The notes under the pieces were generated by a model. The model ran no database searches and was not told the origin of the DNA. It was given only the letters and a program-made list of their open reading frames with translations. From Modicisalibacter luteus DSM 23508 (GTDB taxonomy: Bacteria > Pseudomonadota > Gammaproteobacteria > Pseudomonadales > Halomonadaceae), in NCBI RefSeq assembly GCF_000378505.1, contig NZ_KB899995.1, positions 186,001 to 250,000 of the forward strand: a stretch of 64,000 bases of DNA, given 5' to 3'. Each line of letters opens with the position of its first letter. Position 1 is the first letter of the stretch. Position numbers and translations under genes: made by a program. This document shows, one piece after another, positions 7,757-15,679 of the stretch.

Positions 7757-8922
7757 TGCCCCGCAATGCGTGTACTCCCGGGCTCATGACCTTGTTGCGC
7801 GTTGGCGGTATTTTTTCACCCGATCGGCTCGAGGCGACCGACATCCTCATGGCGGGGGGGAAGATTATCGCGCTGGGAAGCGACCTCGACGTTCCCGGGG
7901 GCTGGCCTATCCACGTGGAGGAGGCGCGCCATCTTATCGCCGTTCCCGCCTTCATCGATCAACATGTCCATGTCACCGGCGGCGGGGGCGAAGGTGGTTG
8001 CGGTACTCGCTGTCCGGAAATTTCGGCCCAGGAAATCGCGTCGATGGGAATTGGTACGGTTGTGGGTGTACTTGGCACGGATGGCATCAGTCGCTCCCCG
8101 GCAGACCTGCTGGCCAAGGTACGCGGGCTTGGTGCCGAAGGTATTTGTGCCTACATGTATACCGGCGCGTATCGCGTACCGCCTCCCACGTTGACCGGCG
8201 ACATTCAACGCGACCTGGCCTGGATCCCCGAGGTCATCGGCCTGGGCGAAATCGCCATTTCGGACCATCGGTCGAGCCAGCCACGCCAGGATGAAATCGA
8301 ACGGATCGTCAGCGATACACGCGTCGGCGCCATGCTGGCAGGCAAGCGGGGAATCTGCCATTTCCATATCGGGGATGGAAAGCGGGGGCTGGAGCCGCTG
8401 CGTAGATTGCTGACCGAGACCGAGATTCCCGCCGACCAGGTGATCCCGACCCATGTGAATCGCCGGCGTGAGTTGCTCGAGGAGGCTGCAGATTACGCGT
8501 TAACGTTCAACGCAAGTGTGGACGTAACCGCCTTTGAAGATGCCGGTGACGGCCTTTCCAGCTTTGATGCCGTGTCCCGGTTACTTGAGCTCGGCGTTCC
8601 TCCGGCGCGCATCACCCTGAGCTCCGATTGCAACGGCAGCTTGCCTGAATTCGACGCTGAAGGTGCGTACCTGGGAATGAAGGTAGCCAGGAACACTACC
8701 CTGATTGCGGATTGGCAACGTCTCGTCCATGAAGGTGTGCTGCCTCTCGAAACGGCCTTGGGACTGATTTCCACGAACGTGGCCCGGGTACTCGGGTTAC
8801 ACGCCAGCAAGGGGCGCTTGGCTGTTGGTTTCGATGCCGATGTGGCCCTACTCGACAGCGAACTTCAGCCACAGCAGACGTTTGTATCTGGGAAATCCGT
8901 TTTCAAGACAATCAAGCGCTAG
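7753..8922 (+). CDS. iadA: Isoaspartyl dipeptidase, cyanophycin-associated, Glu at metal bridge
   Basis: A 389-residue amidohydrolase that should split the beta-Asp-Arg dipeptides released by CphB into aspartate and arginine. Metal and substrate residues are visible: His71 and His73 in DQHVHV, Glu80 in GGGGEGG, His205 in HFHIGDG, His234 in THVNR, and Asp292 in LSSDCNGS. In E. coli IadA the two zinc ions are bridged by carboxylated Lys162 in VKCAISDHRS. Here the aligned segment is LGEIAISDHRS, with Glu166 in that place and a one-residue insertion. Glutamate at this strand is known in other amidohydrolases such as NagA, so the site may still bind metal. The start ATGATG overlaps the cphA stop. 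Its place as third gene of the cph operon supports a cyanophycin role over general protein repair. Confidence 0.92.
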   Translation: MMPRNACTPGLMTLLRVGGIFSPDRLEATDILMAGGKIIALGSDLDVPGGWPIHVEEARHLIAVPAFIDQHVHVTGGGGEGGCGTRCPEISAQEIASMGIGTVVGVLGTDGISRSPADLLAKVRGLGAEGICAYMYTGAYRVPPPTLTGDIQRDLAWIPEVIGLGEIAISDHRSSQPRQDEIERIVSDTRVGAMLAGKRGICHFHIGDGKRGLEPLRRLLTETEIPADQVIPTHVNRRRELLEEAADYALTFNASVDVTAFEDAGDGLSSFDAVSRLLELGVPPARITLSSDCNGSLPEFDAEGAYLGMKVARNTTLIADWQRLVHEGVLPLETALGLISTNVARVLGLHASKGRLAVGFDADVALLDSELQPQQTFVSGKSVFKTIKR

Positions 8923-9080
8923 TCAGGATAAAACCACAATCCAGGGTTCGCAGTGTCTTTCCTGATGCAGTGGCCATGCCTCGCCAACATGGCTAGTTAC
9001 TGAAGAATCGATGCAGGGCGGATCGTAAAAGGCTCGGAACCTCTGTTAGCTTATTGTGATGGTGTCCTTGAGAGGCTGTT

Positions 9081-9539
9081 ATGAAAGCTGCAGTACTGGT
9101 GGTTCTTGTCGGGCTTGCCGTTGCGTTATTCGCTTGGTTTCCCAATAAGGAAAATCCCGAGCAACCCAACATCGATAGCATGCATCGCCAAGCTGCTGTC
9201 ACCGACGCTCGGATCGCCCTGGCCGGTTCACAAGCGGAGTGTATTGCGCTGGCGGACGGCGAGTATGGGAAGGCCGTGACCGAGTCCTTGAACTATGTCG
9301 GGCTGAAGCCTGATTACCAGCGTGTCCTTCAGGACGGGAGCGGAAGCCAGCCGGAGACACCAAGCGATAGCCAGCGCGAGGATCTTCGCGCCGAGTTCGA
9401 TTCGATGGGCCATGCCGGGCTCGTGCTGCTCATGTGCCTGCGCCATCTGGATGATGAGGGTATCGTGCCGCTTGGGGAGAGCGTGCCTACCGTCGCCGAG
9501 CGGCTGTCTCGTCCTTCGGCACAAGGGCAAGGCGGTTAG
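9081..9539 (+). CDS. Small membrane-anchored or exported protein, unknown
   Basis: A 152-residue protein with a hydrophobic N-terminus (MKAAVLVVLVGLAVALFAWF) that could be a signal anchor, followed by a polar domain with two cysteines (in AECIAL and LLMCLRHLDDEG). No cleavage motif is clear, so anchoring in the inner membrane with a periplasmic domain is the simplest reading. The start is supported by GAGAGG 5 nt upstream. I do not recognise the family. It follows iadA by 158 bp with no evident link to cyanophycin. Confidence 0.7.
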   Translation: MKAAVLVVLVGLAVALFAWFPNKENPEQPNIDSMHRQAAVTDARIALAGSQAECIALADGEYGKAVTESLNYVGLKPDYQRVLQDGSGSQPETPSDSQREDLRAEFDSMGHAGLVLLMCLRHLDDEGIVPLGESVPTVAERLSRPSAQGQGG

Positions 9540-9668
9540 TTTCTGCATGAGGCATGCGAAGGCTCGCCAAGCCACCATCCCCATGGACTAAAGACTAACG
9601 AGGCCGTTACGCCACTGCATCAAGCGGGGTTCTATGCTGTAGGTAGCTTCGTCTCGTTGGAGGCGGCA

Positions 9669-9953
9669 ATGAACAGGCAGCTTGGTGCGGCGTTTTTGAT
9701 CCTTATGGTTACGGGGTGTGCCTCATACCAGCGTCCGCACGACGATACGGCGGGATTCCAGTTGGCAGGGCAGGCGTGCCGGGATGAACCCATGAGCTTG
9801 GGCACGACGATGTTTCACGCTCAGGATGCCTCCTCCGTACGTATGGCCATCTTGGCCACACCTTCGGATTTCACTATGCGAAGTGCCTCCACGCCGGCCA
9901 CGAGTCCGTTGCTGTTTCGACACCTCACCTCGCGCATGGCTTGTCTCGATTGA
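9669..9953 (+). CDS. Putative small lipoprotein, possibly frameshifted
   Basis: The start ATG at 9669 follows a strong GGAGG site. The N-terminus MNRQLGAAFLILMVTGCASY is a clear lipoprotein signal with the lipobox VTGC (cysteine at residue 17). The first ~55 residues look ordinary. After about base 9838 the frame becomes rich in S, T, P and R and looks less like a natural protein. A different frame, reading TYGHLGHTFGFHYAKCLHAG, stays open from there to the TGA at about 10188, inside the terminator hairpin. The gene may therefore carry a frameshift, or simply end in a disordered tail. Family not recognised. Confidence 0.5.
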   Translation: MNRQLGAAFLILMVTGCASYQRPHDDTAGFQLAGQACRDEPMSLGTTMFHAQDASSVRMAILATPSDFTMRSASTPATSPLLFRHLTSRMACLD

Positions 9954-10177
9954 AAGCGGGGCCTCCTCCATTGATGTGCCTGGGCATGAAGGTGGCAACC
10001 CTCAAAACAATGACGAGAATCATGCTTGGGCTCGCTTGCCGGCCGGCCAGGACTGATTCTAGATTACAAGTAAGCCAGCAGACCGATACCGCCATGGCAG
10101 TTCCCGTTCCAGCACTATTCCATGGATGGAGTAGCCGGTACGGTACTGCTGGCTGTAATGATACGTCCTATGAAATT

Positions 10178-10207
10178 GCCCCCAGCTGAGAAGCTCGGGG
10201 CTTTTTG
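10178..10207 (+). terminator. Rho-independent terminator
   Basis: A GC-rich hairpin (GCCCC-AGC paired with GCT-CGGGGC, one bulged base, loop TGAGAA) is directly followed by TTTTT. It would end transcripts from the lipoprotein region. It also shows that the following regulator gene must start downstream of it. Confidence 0.75.
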
Positions 10208-10250
10208 GTGTTTCAGGCTGGCGCGACGGCAATCGCTCAAGCAAGGCGAA

Positions 10251-11054
10251 ATGCGTTATGTTGGTAGAGTGCTTTCGTTGCCGAGTCGCTACATGACAAG
10301 CAAACCACGCCCTGACCACGCCTGCTCGAACACCGCAGCCTTACCTCAGTCTGACGACGCCTCGAAGACGCAGGCGCGCCCCACCAAGCTCAGCGATCGC
10401 GTTTATGGCGACATCGTCGAACGCATTCTTCAGGGTGAGTACGGCGAGGGTGATCGGTTGCCTTCCGAGACGAAGCTGGCCGAGATGAACCGGGTCTCCC
10501 GCCCCATTGTCCGTGAGGCCCTGTCCCGCCTCAGGGAGGATGGGCTGGTGCGTTCGCAACGGGGCGCGGGAAGCTACGTCGAGTGCCGTCCGGATCGCGC
10601 CATGCTGGACTTCGCCCCGCTGGAAAGCCTGGCGGATATGCAGCGCTGTTTTGAATTCCGCGCGGCACTGGAGGGGGAATCGGCACGCCTGGCAGCACAG
10701 CACGTTTCTCCCTCCTCTCTCAAGGAGATCGAACGGGCACTGCAACGTCTCGAGGAATGCATCCAGGCCGGCGAGCTCGGTGTCGATGCAGACTTCGGCT
10801 TTCATCTGGCCATTGCCGAAGCGACCAACAATCGCTTTTTCACCGATACGCTGCTGTCCCTGAAGCCGCAGATCAATTTCGGTCAGAACCTGGCGCGCAA
10901 CCTGGGGTTGCGTCGCCCCGGGCAGCATTTGCCCGAAGTCCAGCAGGAGCACGTTAAAATTCTTCAGGCCATTCGCGAGGGCGATCCTGAACGCGCGTGC
11001 CAACGCATGCGTCAGCACATCGGAAATTCTCGACGTCGAGTATTCGAAGGGTAA
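10251..11054 (+). CDS. GntR family regulator, FadR/FCD type (likely tartrate operon)
   Basis: A ~267-residue regulator with an N-terminal winged helix (KLSDRVYGDIVERI, then LAEMNRVSRPIVREALSRLREDGLV) and a C-terminal FCD ligand domain (FEFRAALEGESARLAAQ, DFGFHLAIAEATNN). FCD regulators usually bind small carboxylic acids through histidines and an aspartate of this domain. The start is uncertain: ATG at 10251 has an AAGG site, while ATG at 10293 is also possible; anything upstream of 10207 is excluded by the terminator. It lies 334 bp upstream of, and in the same direction as, the TTT transporter and tartrate enzymes. Control of that operon is my inference from position. Confidence 0.85.
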   Translation: MRYVGRVLSLPSRYMTSKPRPDHACSNTAALPQSDDASKTQARPTKLSDRVYGDIVERILQGEYGEGDRLPSETKLAEMNRVSRPIVREALSRLREDGLVRSQRGAGSYVECRPDRAMLDFAPLESLADMQRCFEFRAALEGESARLAAQHVSPSSLKEIERALQRLEECIQAGELGVDADFGFHLAIAEATNNRFFTDTLLSLKPQINFGQNLARNLGLRRPGQHLPEVQQEHVKILQAIREGDPERACQRMRQHIGNSRRRVFEG

Positions 11055-11388
11055 ACCGACGGTACTCAGGCCTGTTGTCTGATATCCGGTATGACAAGTT
11101 TCGTTGCTGATTCGCCGACATTTAATAGAACAATAAAATACTCATAATCAATTATATAGCTATGTATATAGACCGTATTTTTTAGGCTTACTCCTGCCGC
11201 TCCGACTAATGTCTATACACTCTGAGTGGACAGGTTTTACAAGTTGGCTAGCTTTAAAAGGTGAGGTACGTGTTCAGGCTGTCCTGTCGGGAATGCGTAT
11301 ATCGTTTTGTCCGCTCAAACCATGCCGGTGACAAGAACAATCGAGCGGACGAAGTCGCCAGACCACAAGAATACCAAGGAGTACGCCA
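11055..11388 (+). promoter_or_regulatory. Promoter region of the TTT/tartrate operon
   Basis: A 334-bp gap with an AT-rich core (about 11120-11190) suited to promoter and operator sites for the operon that follows. I see no strong perfect palindrome and no coding potential. Box assignment would be guesswork. Confidence 0.45.
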
Positions 11389-12348
11389 ATGAAACTCGCC
11401 ACGACCCGCTGGGTAGGCTCGCTGTCTATGCTGGCCGCCTTGGGCATGCCCGGCATCGCCTTTGCCGAGTACCCTGAACAGCCCATTACCTACACGATTC
11501 CTTTCGATCCGGGCGGCGAATCCGATGTCACGGCGCGCTTCCAGGAACCCCATCTGGAAGAGATTCTGGGAGTCGACGTCAACGTGAATCATCGACCCGG
11601 GGGCGGTGGCGCCGTCGGCTGGAGCGAATTCCAGAACAACGCCGAGCCGACGGGCTATGAAATGATCGGGGTAAATATTCCGCATATCATTGCGCAGCCC
11701 ATCATGCGTGAGAATGCCGGCTACGAAACTGACAACTGGAAGATCGTGACCTTCTTCCACACGACACCCAACGCGCTGATCGTGCCCAAGGATAGTCCCT
11801 TCGAGTCGCTGGATGATCTGGTCCAGTATGCCAAGGAGAATCCCCAGGCGGTGACGCTGGGCGGCAGCGGGACGTTCAGTGCCAACCATCTGGGTGCCTT
11901 GCGCCTGGAGCGTGAAGCTGACATCGACGTGACCTACATTCCATTCACCGGCACGGGGCCGTTACCGGCGGCGGTCCAGGGCGGTCACGTCTCGGGCATC
12001 TTCAACTACTCCATGCTTGGCGTACAGATGCAGGATAACGCCCGCGTGCTGGCCGTGGCCTCGGAAGAGCGTGTGCCGGCCCTGCCGGACGTGCCGACCT
12101 TCAAGGAGTTGGGCTATGACATCGTCGGCGGAGCCTACCGCGGTGTCGCTGTGCCCAAGGATACCCCCGACGAGATCGTCAATAAGCTGGAAGAGGCATT
12201 TGCGCAGACCAACCAGCGTATCGCTGAAAAACAGGAGCCGCTCGGCTTCGTCATGACCGACATCACCGACGAGGAGGTGGATAAGATCATCCAGCAACTC
12301 AAGTCGGCCTACCAGCCCATTCTCGAAGAAGCCAAAGCCAACCAGTAA
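11389..12348 (+). CDS. TTT transporter periplasmic binding protein (Bug/TctC family)
   Basis: A 319-residue extracytoplasmic solute-binding protein. The first ~26 residues (ending GMPGIAFA) are a Sec signal peptide. The mature part starts YPEQPITYTIPFDPGGESDVTAR, the usual beginning of Bug proteins, which clamp a carboxylate of the ligand through the two loops near here and near GGSGTFSANHLG. It carries the ligand to the TctA/TctB membrane pair encoded just downstream. The start follows AAGGAG. Given the tartrate enzymes in the same operon, the ligand is probably tartrate or D-malate; that specificity is inferred from context. Confidence 0.9.
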   Translation: MKLATTRWVGSLSMLAALGMPGIAFAEYPEQPITYTIPFDPGGESDVTARFQEPHLEEILGVDVNVNHRPGGGGAVGWSEFQNNAEPTGYEMIGVNIPHIIAQPIMRENAGYETDNWKIVTFFHTTPNALIVPKDSPFESLDDLVQYAKENPQAVTLGGSGTFSANHLGALRLEREADIDVTYIPFTGTGPLPAAVQGGHVSGIFNYSMLGVQMQDNARVLAVASEERVPALPDVPTFKELGYDIVGGAYRGVAVPKDTPDEIVNKLEEAFAQTNQRIAEKQEPLGFVMTDITDEEVDKIIQQLKSAYQPILEEAKANQ

Positions 12349-12367
12349 CGCAGCGTGACGCGTCATG

Positions 12368-12399
12368 CGACCCTGTGGTCCGTCCGGGCTGCAGGGTCG
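12368..12399 (+). other. Intercistronic hairpin
   Basis: An inverted repeat (CGACCCTG with CAGGGTCG, 16-nt GC-rich loop) lies in the 104-bp gap between the binding-protein gene and tctA. There is no T-run, so it is not a standard terminator. Hairpins in this position often protect the upstream message and help give more binding protein than permease. Confidence 0.4.
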
Positions 12400-12452
12400 G
12401 GTGCTGACCGGTCATCTGACGCGACCCCTCATGCATTCAGTGGAGTTGGCTT

Positions 12453-13994
12453 ATGGACATGCTTCTCGAAGCGCTGCTTTCGATCCTGACGCTCGAAGGG
12501 CTGGTCACGATTCTGGCCGGGGTAACGGCGGGGCTATTCATCGGTGCCCTGCCCGGTCTCACGGCGACCATGGCCCTGGCGGTACTGTTGCCGTTCACCT
12601 TCACGATGTCGCCCCTGCAGGGGTTGATGGCGCTGGGGGCGGTCTATATGGGCGCCATCTACGGCGGGGCCTTTACCGCCATCCTGATCAACACGCCGGG
12701 GACGCCATCGTCGATTGCCACGACCTTCGACGGCTATCCCATGGCTCGCCAAGGACGTGCCTACGAGGCACTGGCCGCTGCCACCATCGCCTCGGTCGTT
12801 GGCGGTATCGTTGGGGTAACTTTTCTATTGCTGTTAGCGCCGCCGCTGGCGCGAATGGCCGTGGTGTTCGGGCCGGCGGAGATGTTCTGGGTGGCAATGC
12901 TGGGCCTGACCCTGGTTGCCAGCCTGTCCAGCGGTTCGCTACTCAAGGGGTTGCTTGGCGGTTGTATCGGCATGTTGTTGAGTACCATCGGGGTCTCGCC
13001 GATCGGTGGCGAAACCCGCTTCATCTTCGGCATGCCGGCCCTGCAGGGTGGGATCGAGCTGATCGTGGCCTTGATTGGGCTGTTCGTGATTCCCGAGTTG
13101 ATCTCGATGGCGGCCCAGGGACGGGGCGCCCTGCCCGAGAGCGGCAAGCTGCAGGGCGGCGCCGGCTCCGCCGTCATGCGGATGGGCAAGCATGTCTTCA
13201 GCAAGCCCATCAACCTGATTCGCTCCTGCATCATTGGCCAGATCATCGCCATCATCCCCGGCGCGGGGGGTAACGTCACCAGCCTGGTGGCGTATAACGA
13301 GGCCCGGCGTTTTTCGAAGGACCCGGCGTCGTTCGGCAAAGGCAACGTCGACGGGGTGATCGCCTCGGAATCAAGCAATAACGTCATGGTGGCCGGCAGC
13401 ATGGTGCCCCTGCTTACCCTGGGCATTCCGGGGGCGCCACCGGATGCCATCATTCTCGGGGTGTTGCTCATGCATGGCTTGCGTCCGGGGCTCGATCTGT
13501 TCACCCAAACCGGGGTGCTGACCAACGGCTTCATCCTCTCGATGGGCTTTGCGGCGCTGTTCCTGCTACCGGTCGGCTTGATGGGCGGCCGGTTGATTCA
13601 CCGCATCGTGGTCAAGACGCCGTTCTATTTCCTGCTGCCCAGCATCGCCATGGTCACCATTCTGGGAACCTATGCGCTGCGCAACAGCATGGTCGATGTA
13701 TTCATCATGCTGCTGCTGGGCACAGTGGGGTATTTCCTGCGCCTGATCGGCATCCAGGCCGCTCCCATCGTGCTGGGCATGATACTCGGCGTCATCGCCG
13801 AGAAAGGCTATGTGCAGACCATGCTGGCAGCGGTCGTGGACCCGATTCCTTGGCTGCGGCTGGTGTCCAACCCCTTGTCCATCGTCCTGGCCTGCCTGGT
13901 AGTGCTGAGTGTTGCGACCACCTTGTTGCCTGGCTGGCTGGAGCGCAGTGGGCGCATGGCCAAGGTCGACCGCGACGAGGAGCAATCGCCATGA
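12453..13994 (+). CDS. tctA: TTT transporter large membrane subunit (TctA)
   Basis: A 513-residue protein with about 12 membrane segments, normal for TctA. Family motifs visible include GALPGLTATMALAVLLPFTF near the N-terminus, YGGAFTAILINTPGTPSSIATTFDG, and a related second-half motif IPGAGGNVTSLVAYNEARR with ASESSNNVMVAGSMVPLLTLGIPGAP. The two similar halves reflect the internal duplication of the family. It forms the ion-driven transport channel in the inner membrane together with TctB and the periplasmic receptor. The start is preceded by a GGAG site. Its last codons overlap the tctB start as ATGA. Confidence 0.93.
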   Translation: MDMLLEALLSILTLEGLVTILAGVTAGLFIGALPGLTATMALAVLLPFTFTMSPLQGLMALGAVYMGAIYGGAFTAILINTPGTPSSIATTFDGYPMARQGRAYEALAAATIASVVGGIVGVTFLLLLAPPLARMAVVFGPAEMFWVAMLGLTLVASLSSGSLLKGLLGGCIGMLLSTIGVSPIGGETRFIFGMPALQGGIELIVALIGLFVIPELISMAAQGRGALPESGKLQGGAGSAVMRMGKHVFSKPINLIRSCIIGQIIAIIPGAGGNVTSLVAYNEARRFSKDPASFGKGNVDGVIASESSNNVMVAGSMVPLLTLGIPGAPPDAIILGVLLMHGLRPGLDLFTQTGVLTNGFILSMGFAALFLLPVGLMGGRLIHRIVVKTPFYFLLPSIAMVTILGTYALRNSMVDVFIMLLLGTVGYFLRLIGIQAAPIVLGMILGVIAEKGYVQTMLAAVVDPIPWLRLVSNPLSIVLACLVVLSVATTLLPGWLERSGRMAKVDRDEEQSP

Positions 13995-14446
13995 CCCTGC
14001 GACTCAATACCGATCTTGCGTCGGGCCTGTTCGGCCTGCTGTTCGCCGCCCTGTTGTGGTTTCCCCGCGAGGGTATGGGACGACTGAGCATCATCTTTCC
14101 CCGCGCCATTCTGGTCATCACCGTGGTGATTTCCCTGGCCCTGATAATCAAGGCCTTTACCAAGCCGGCGGCACGTGAAGTGCATATCGAAGGCAGCATG
14201 CGCCGCCTGGCCGTCATGGTGGTCGTGCTGTTCGCCTGGTGGTACGCCATCGGCCTGCTGGGTTTCCTGCTGGCCACGGTCATCGTCTTTTTCGGCCTCG
14301 TCTGGTACCTGGCGCGCATCGAAGGGCCGGTACCGGCGCGCCGTCTCGCCCAGTGGGTGCCGATTGTTGCCGTCCTGATCGGAGTGTTCTACCTGGCATT
14401 CACCCAGGTGTTGAACGTCAGGTTGCCGTCCGGCATCTGGTCGTGA
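13991..14446 (+). CDS. tctB: TTT transporter small membrane subunit (TctB)
   Basis: A 151-residue membrane protein with four predicted hydrophobic segments (LASGLFGLLFAALLWF, IIFPRAILVITVVISLALII, LAVMVVVLFAWWYAIGLLGFLLATVIVFF, and a C-terminal one), the normal layout of TctB. The ATG at 13991 lies in the ATGA overlap with tctA. The gene order binding protein-large subunit-small subunit differs from the classical tctCBA order but is common in TTT loci. Confidence 0.88.
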   Translation: MTLRLNTDLASGLFGLLFAALLWFPREGMGRLSIIFPRAILVITVVISLALIIKAFTKPAAREVHIEGSMRRLAVMVVVLFAWWYAIGLLGFLLATVIVFFGLVWYLARIEGPVPARRLAQWVPIVAVLIGVFYLAFTQVLNVRLPSGIWS

Positions 14447-14485
14447 TCGTTCAATAACAACAATGCCTCAAGACAAGGAACAAAC

Positions 14486-15649
14486 ATGCGAATTACCGAC
14501 ATCAAGGAGGCGCGGGTCTCGATCGCGTCCGATATCGCCAATGCCTACATTTCCTTTGCCAAGATGGATGTTTCCATCCTGGCGATCTACACCGACGTCA
14601 AGGTCGATGGGCGGCAGGTGGTGGGGTACGGCTTCAATTCGAACGGGCGTTATGCCCAGAGCGGTCTGCTTCGGGAGCGCTTCCTGCCTCGCCTGCAGGA
14701 GGCCGATTCCGCCTCGCTGCTGGACGAGAGCGGCCGCAACCTCGATCCGTTCAAGGTCTGGGCGACGGTAATGGCCAACGAAAAGCCGGGCGGCCACGGC
14801 GAGCGCTCGGTGGCGGTGGGTGTCATCGACATGGCGATCTGGGACATCGTCGCCAAGGTCGAGAACAAGCCGCTGGCGCAGCTATTGGCCGAACGCTTCG
14901 GCGATGGCGAGGCGGACCGCCGCGTCTCGGTCTATGCCGCCGGAGGATATTACCATCCCGGCAAGGAGATCCGTGGCCTTCAGGAAGAGATGCGCGACTA
15001 TCTGGCGATGGGTTACGTGGCCACCAAGATGAAGATCGGCGGTGTGCCGCTGGAAGAGGACCTGCCGCGTGTCGAGGCGGCGCTCGACGTGGTGGGGGAT
15101 GCCTCGCGCCTGGCGGTGGATGCCAACGGGCGCTTCGATATGCAGACTGCGCTGCAGTTCGCCGATGGCCTGGCCCCCTATGGGGTGCGTTGGTATGAGG
15201 AGGCTGGTGATCCTCTCGACTATGCACTGCAGCGCCAGCTATGCGAACACTATGCCGGTCCGACCGCCACGGGGGAAAACCTGTTTTCCCATCAGGACGT
15301 GCGCAACCTGTTGCGTCATGGCGGCATGCGCCCCGATCGCGACATCCTGCAGATGGACCCGGTACTGTCCTACGGGTTGGTCGAATACTTGCGGATGCTC
15401 GACGAGCTGCGTATTCGGGGCTGGTCGACCCGTCAGTGTATTCCCCATGGGGGCCACCAGTTCGCCCTGAACATCGCAGCCGGCCTCAAACTGGGCGGCA
15501 ACGAATCCTACCCGCGCGTCTTTGCGCCTTTCGGCGGTTTTGCCGACTCCACACCGGTCGAAGAAGGGTTCGTCGCCATCCCGGACATGCCGGGTATCGG
15601 TTTCGAGGACAAGGCCGAACTCATGAAAATCTTCCACGCCCATCTTTGA
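14486..15649 (+). CDS. tarD: D(-)-tartrate dehydratase
   Basis: A 387-residue enolase-superfamily enzyme that strongly resembles Bradyrhizobium TarD as I remember it, starting MRITDIKEARV and containing FNSNGRYAQ, NEKPGGHGERSVAVGVIDMAIWD and CIPHGGHQ. TarD removes water from D-tartrate to give oxaloacetate. Catalytic residues line up: the KMK motif with Lys183, the magnesium ligands Asp212 (VDANGR), Glu238 (WYEEAGD) and Glu264 (TGENLF), and the general acid His321. The start follows AAGGAAC. It lies between the TTT transporter and tartrate dehydrogenase genes, which fits a tartrate operon. Other acid-sugar dehydratases are possible but less likely given the motif match. Confidence 0.88.
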   Translation: MRITDIKEARVSIASDIANAYISFAKMDVSILAIYTDVKVDGRQVVGYGFNSNGRYAQSGLLRERFLPRLQEADSASLLDESGRNLDPFKVWATVMANEKPGGHGERSVAVGVIDMAIWDIVAKVENKPLAQLLAERFGDGEADRRVSVYAAGGYYHPGKEIRGLQEEMRDYLAMGYVATKMKIGGVPLEEDLPRVEAALDVVGDASRLAVDANGRFDMQTALQFADGLAPYGVRWYEEAGDPLDYALQRQLCEHYAGPTATGENLFSHQDVRNLLRHGGMRPDRDILQMDPVLSYGLVEYLRMLDELRIRGWSTRQCIPHGGHQFALNIAAGLKLGGNESYPRVFAPFGGFADSTPVEEGFVAIPDMPGIGFEDKAELMKIFHAHL

Positions 15650-15679
15650 GTCAGGGCCCAACGGTAAAGGATATTTACC

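Noticed and set aside
10122-10250. Upstream start for the GntR/FCD regulator
   Set aside because: A clear terminator at 10178-10207 lies inside this extension and the added residues are not domain-like.
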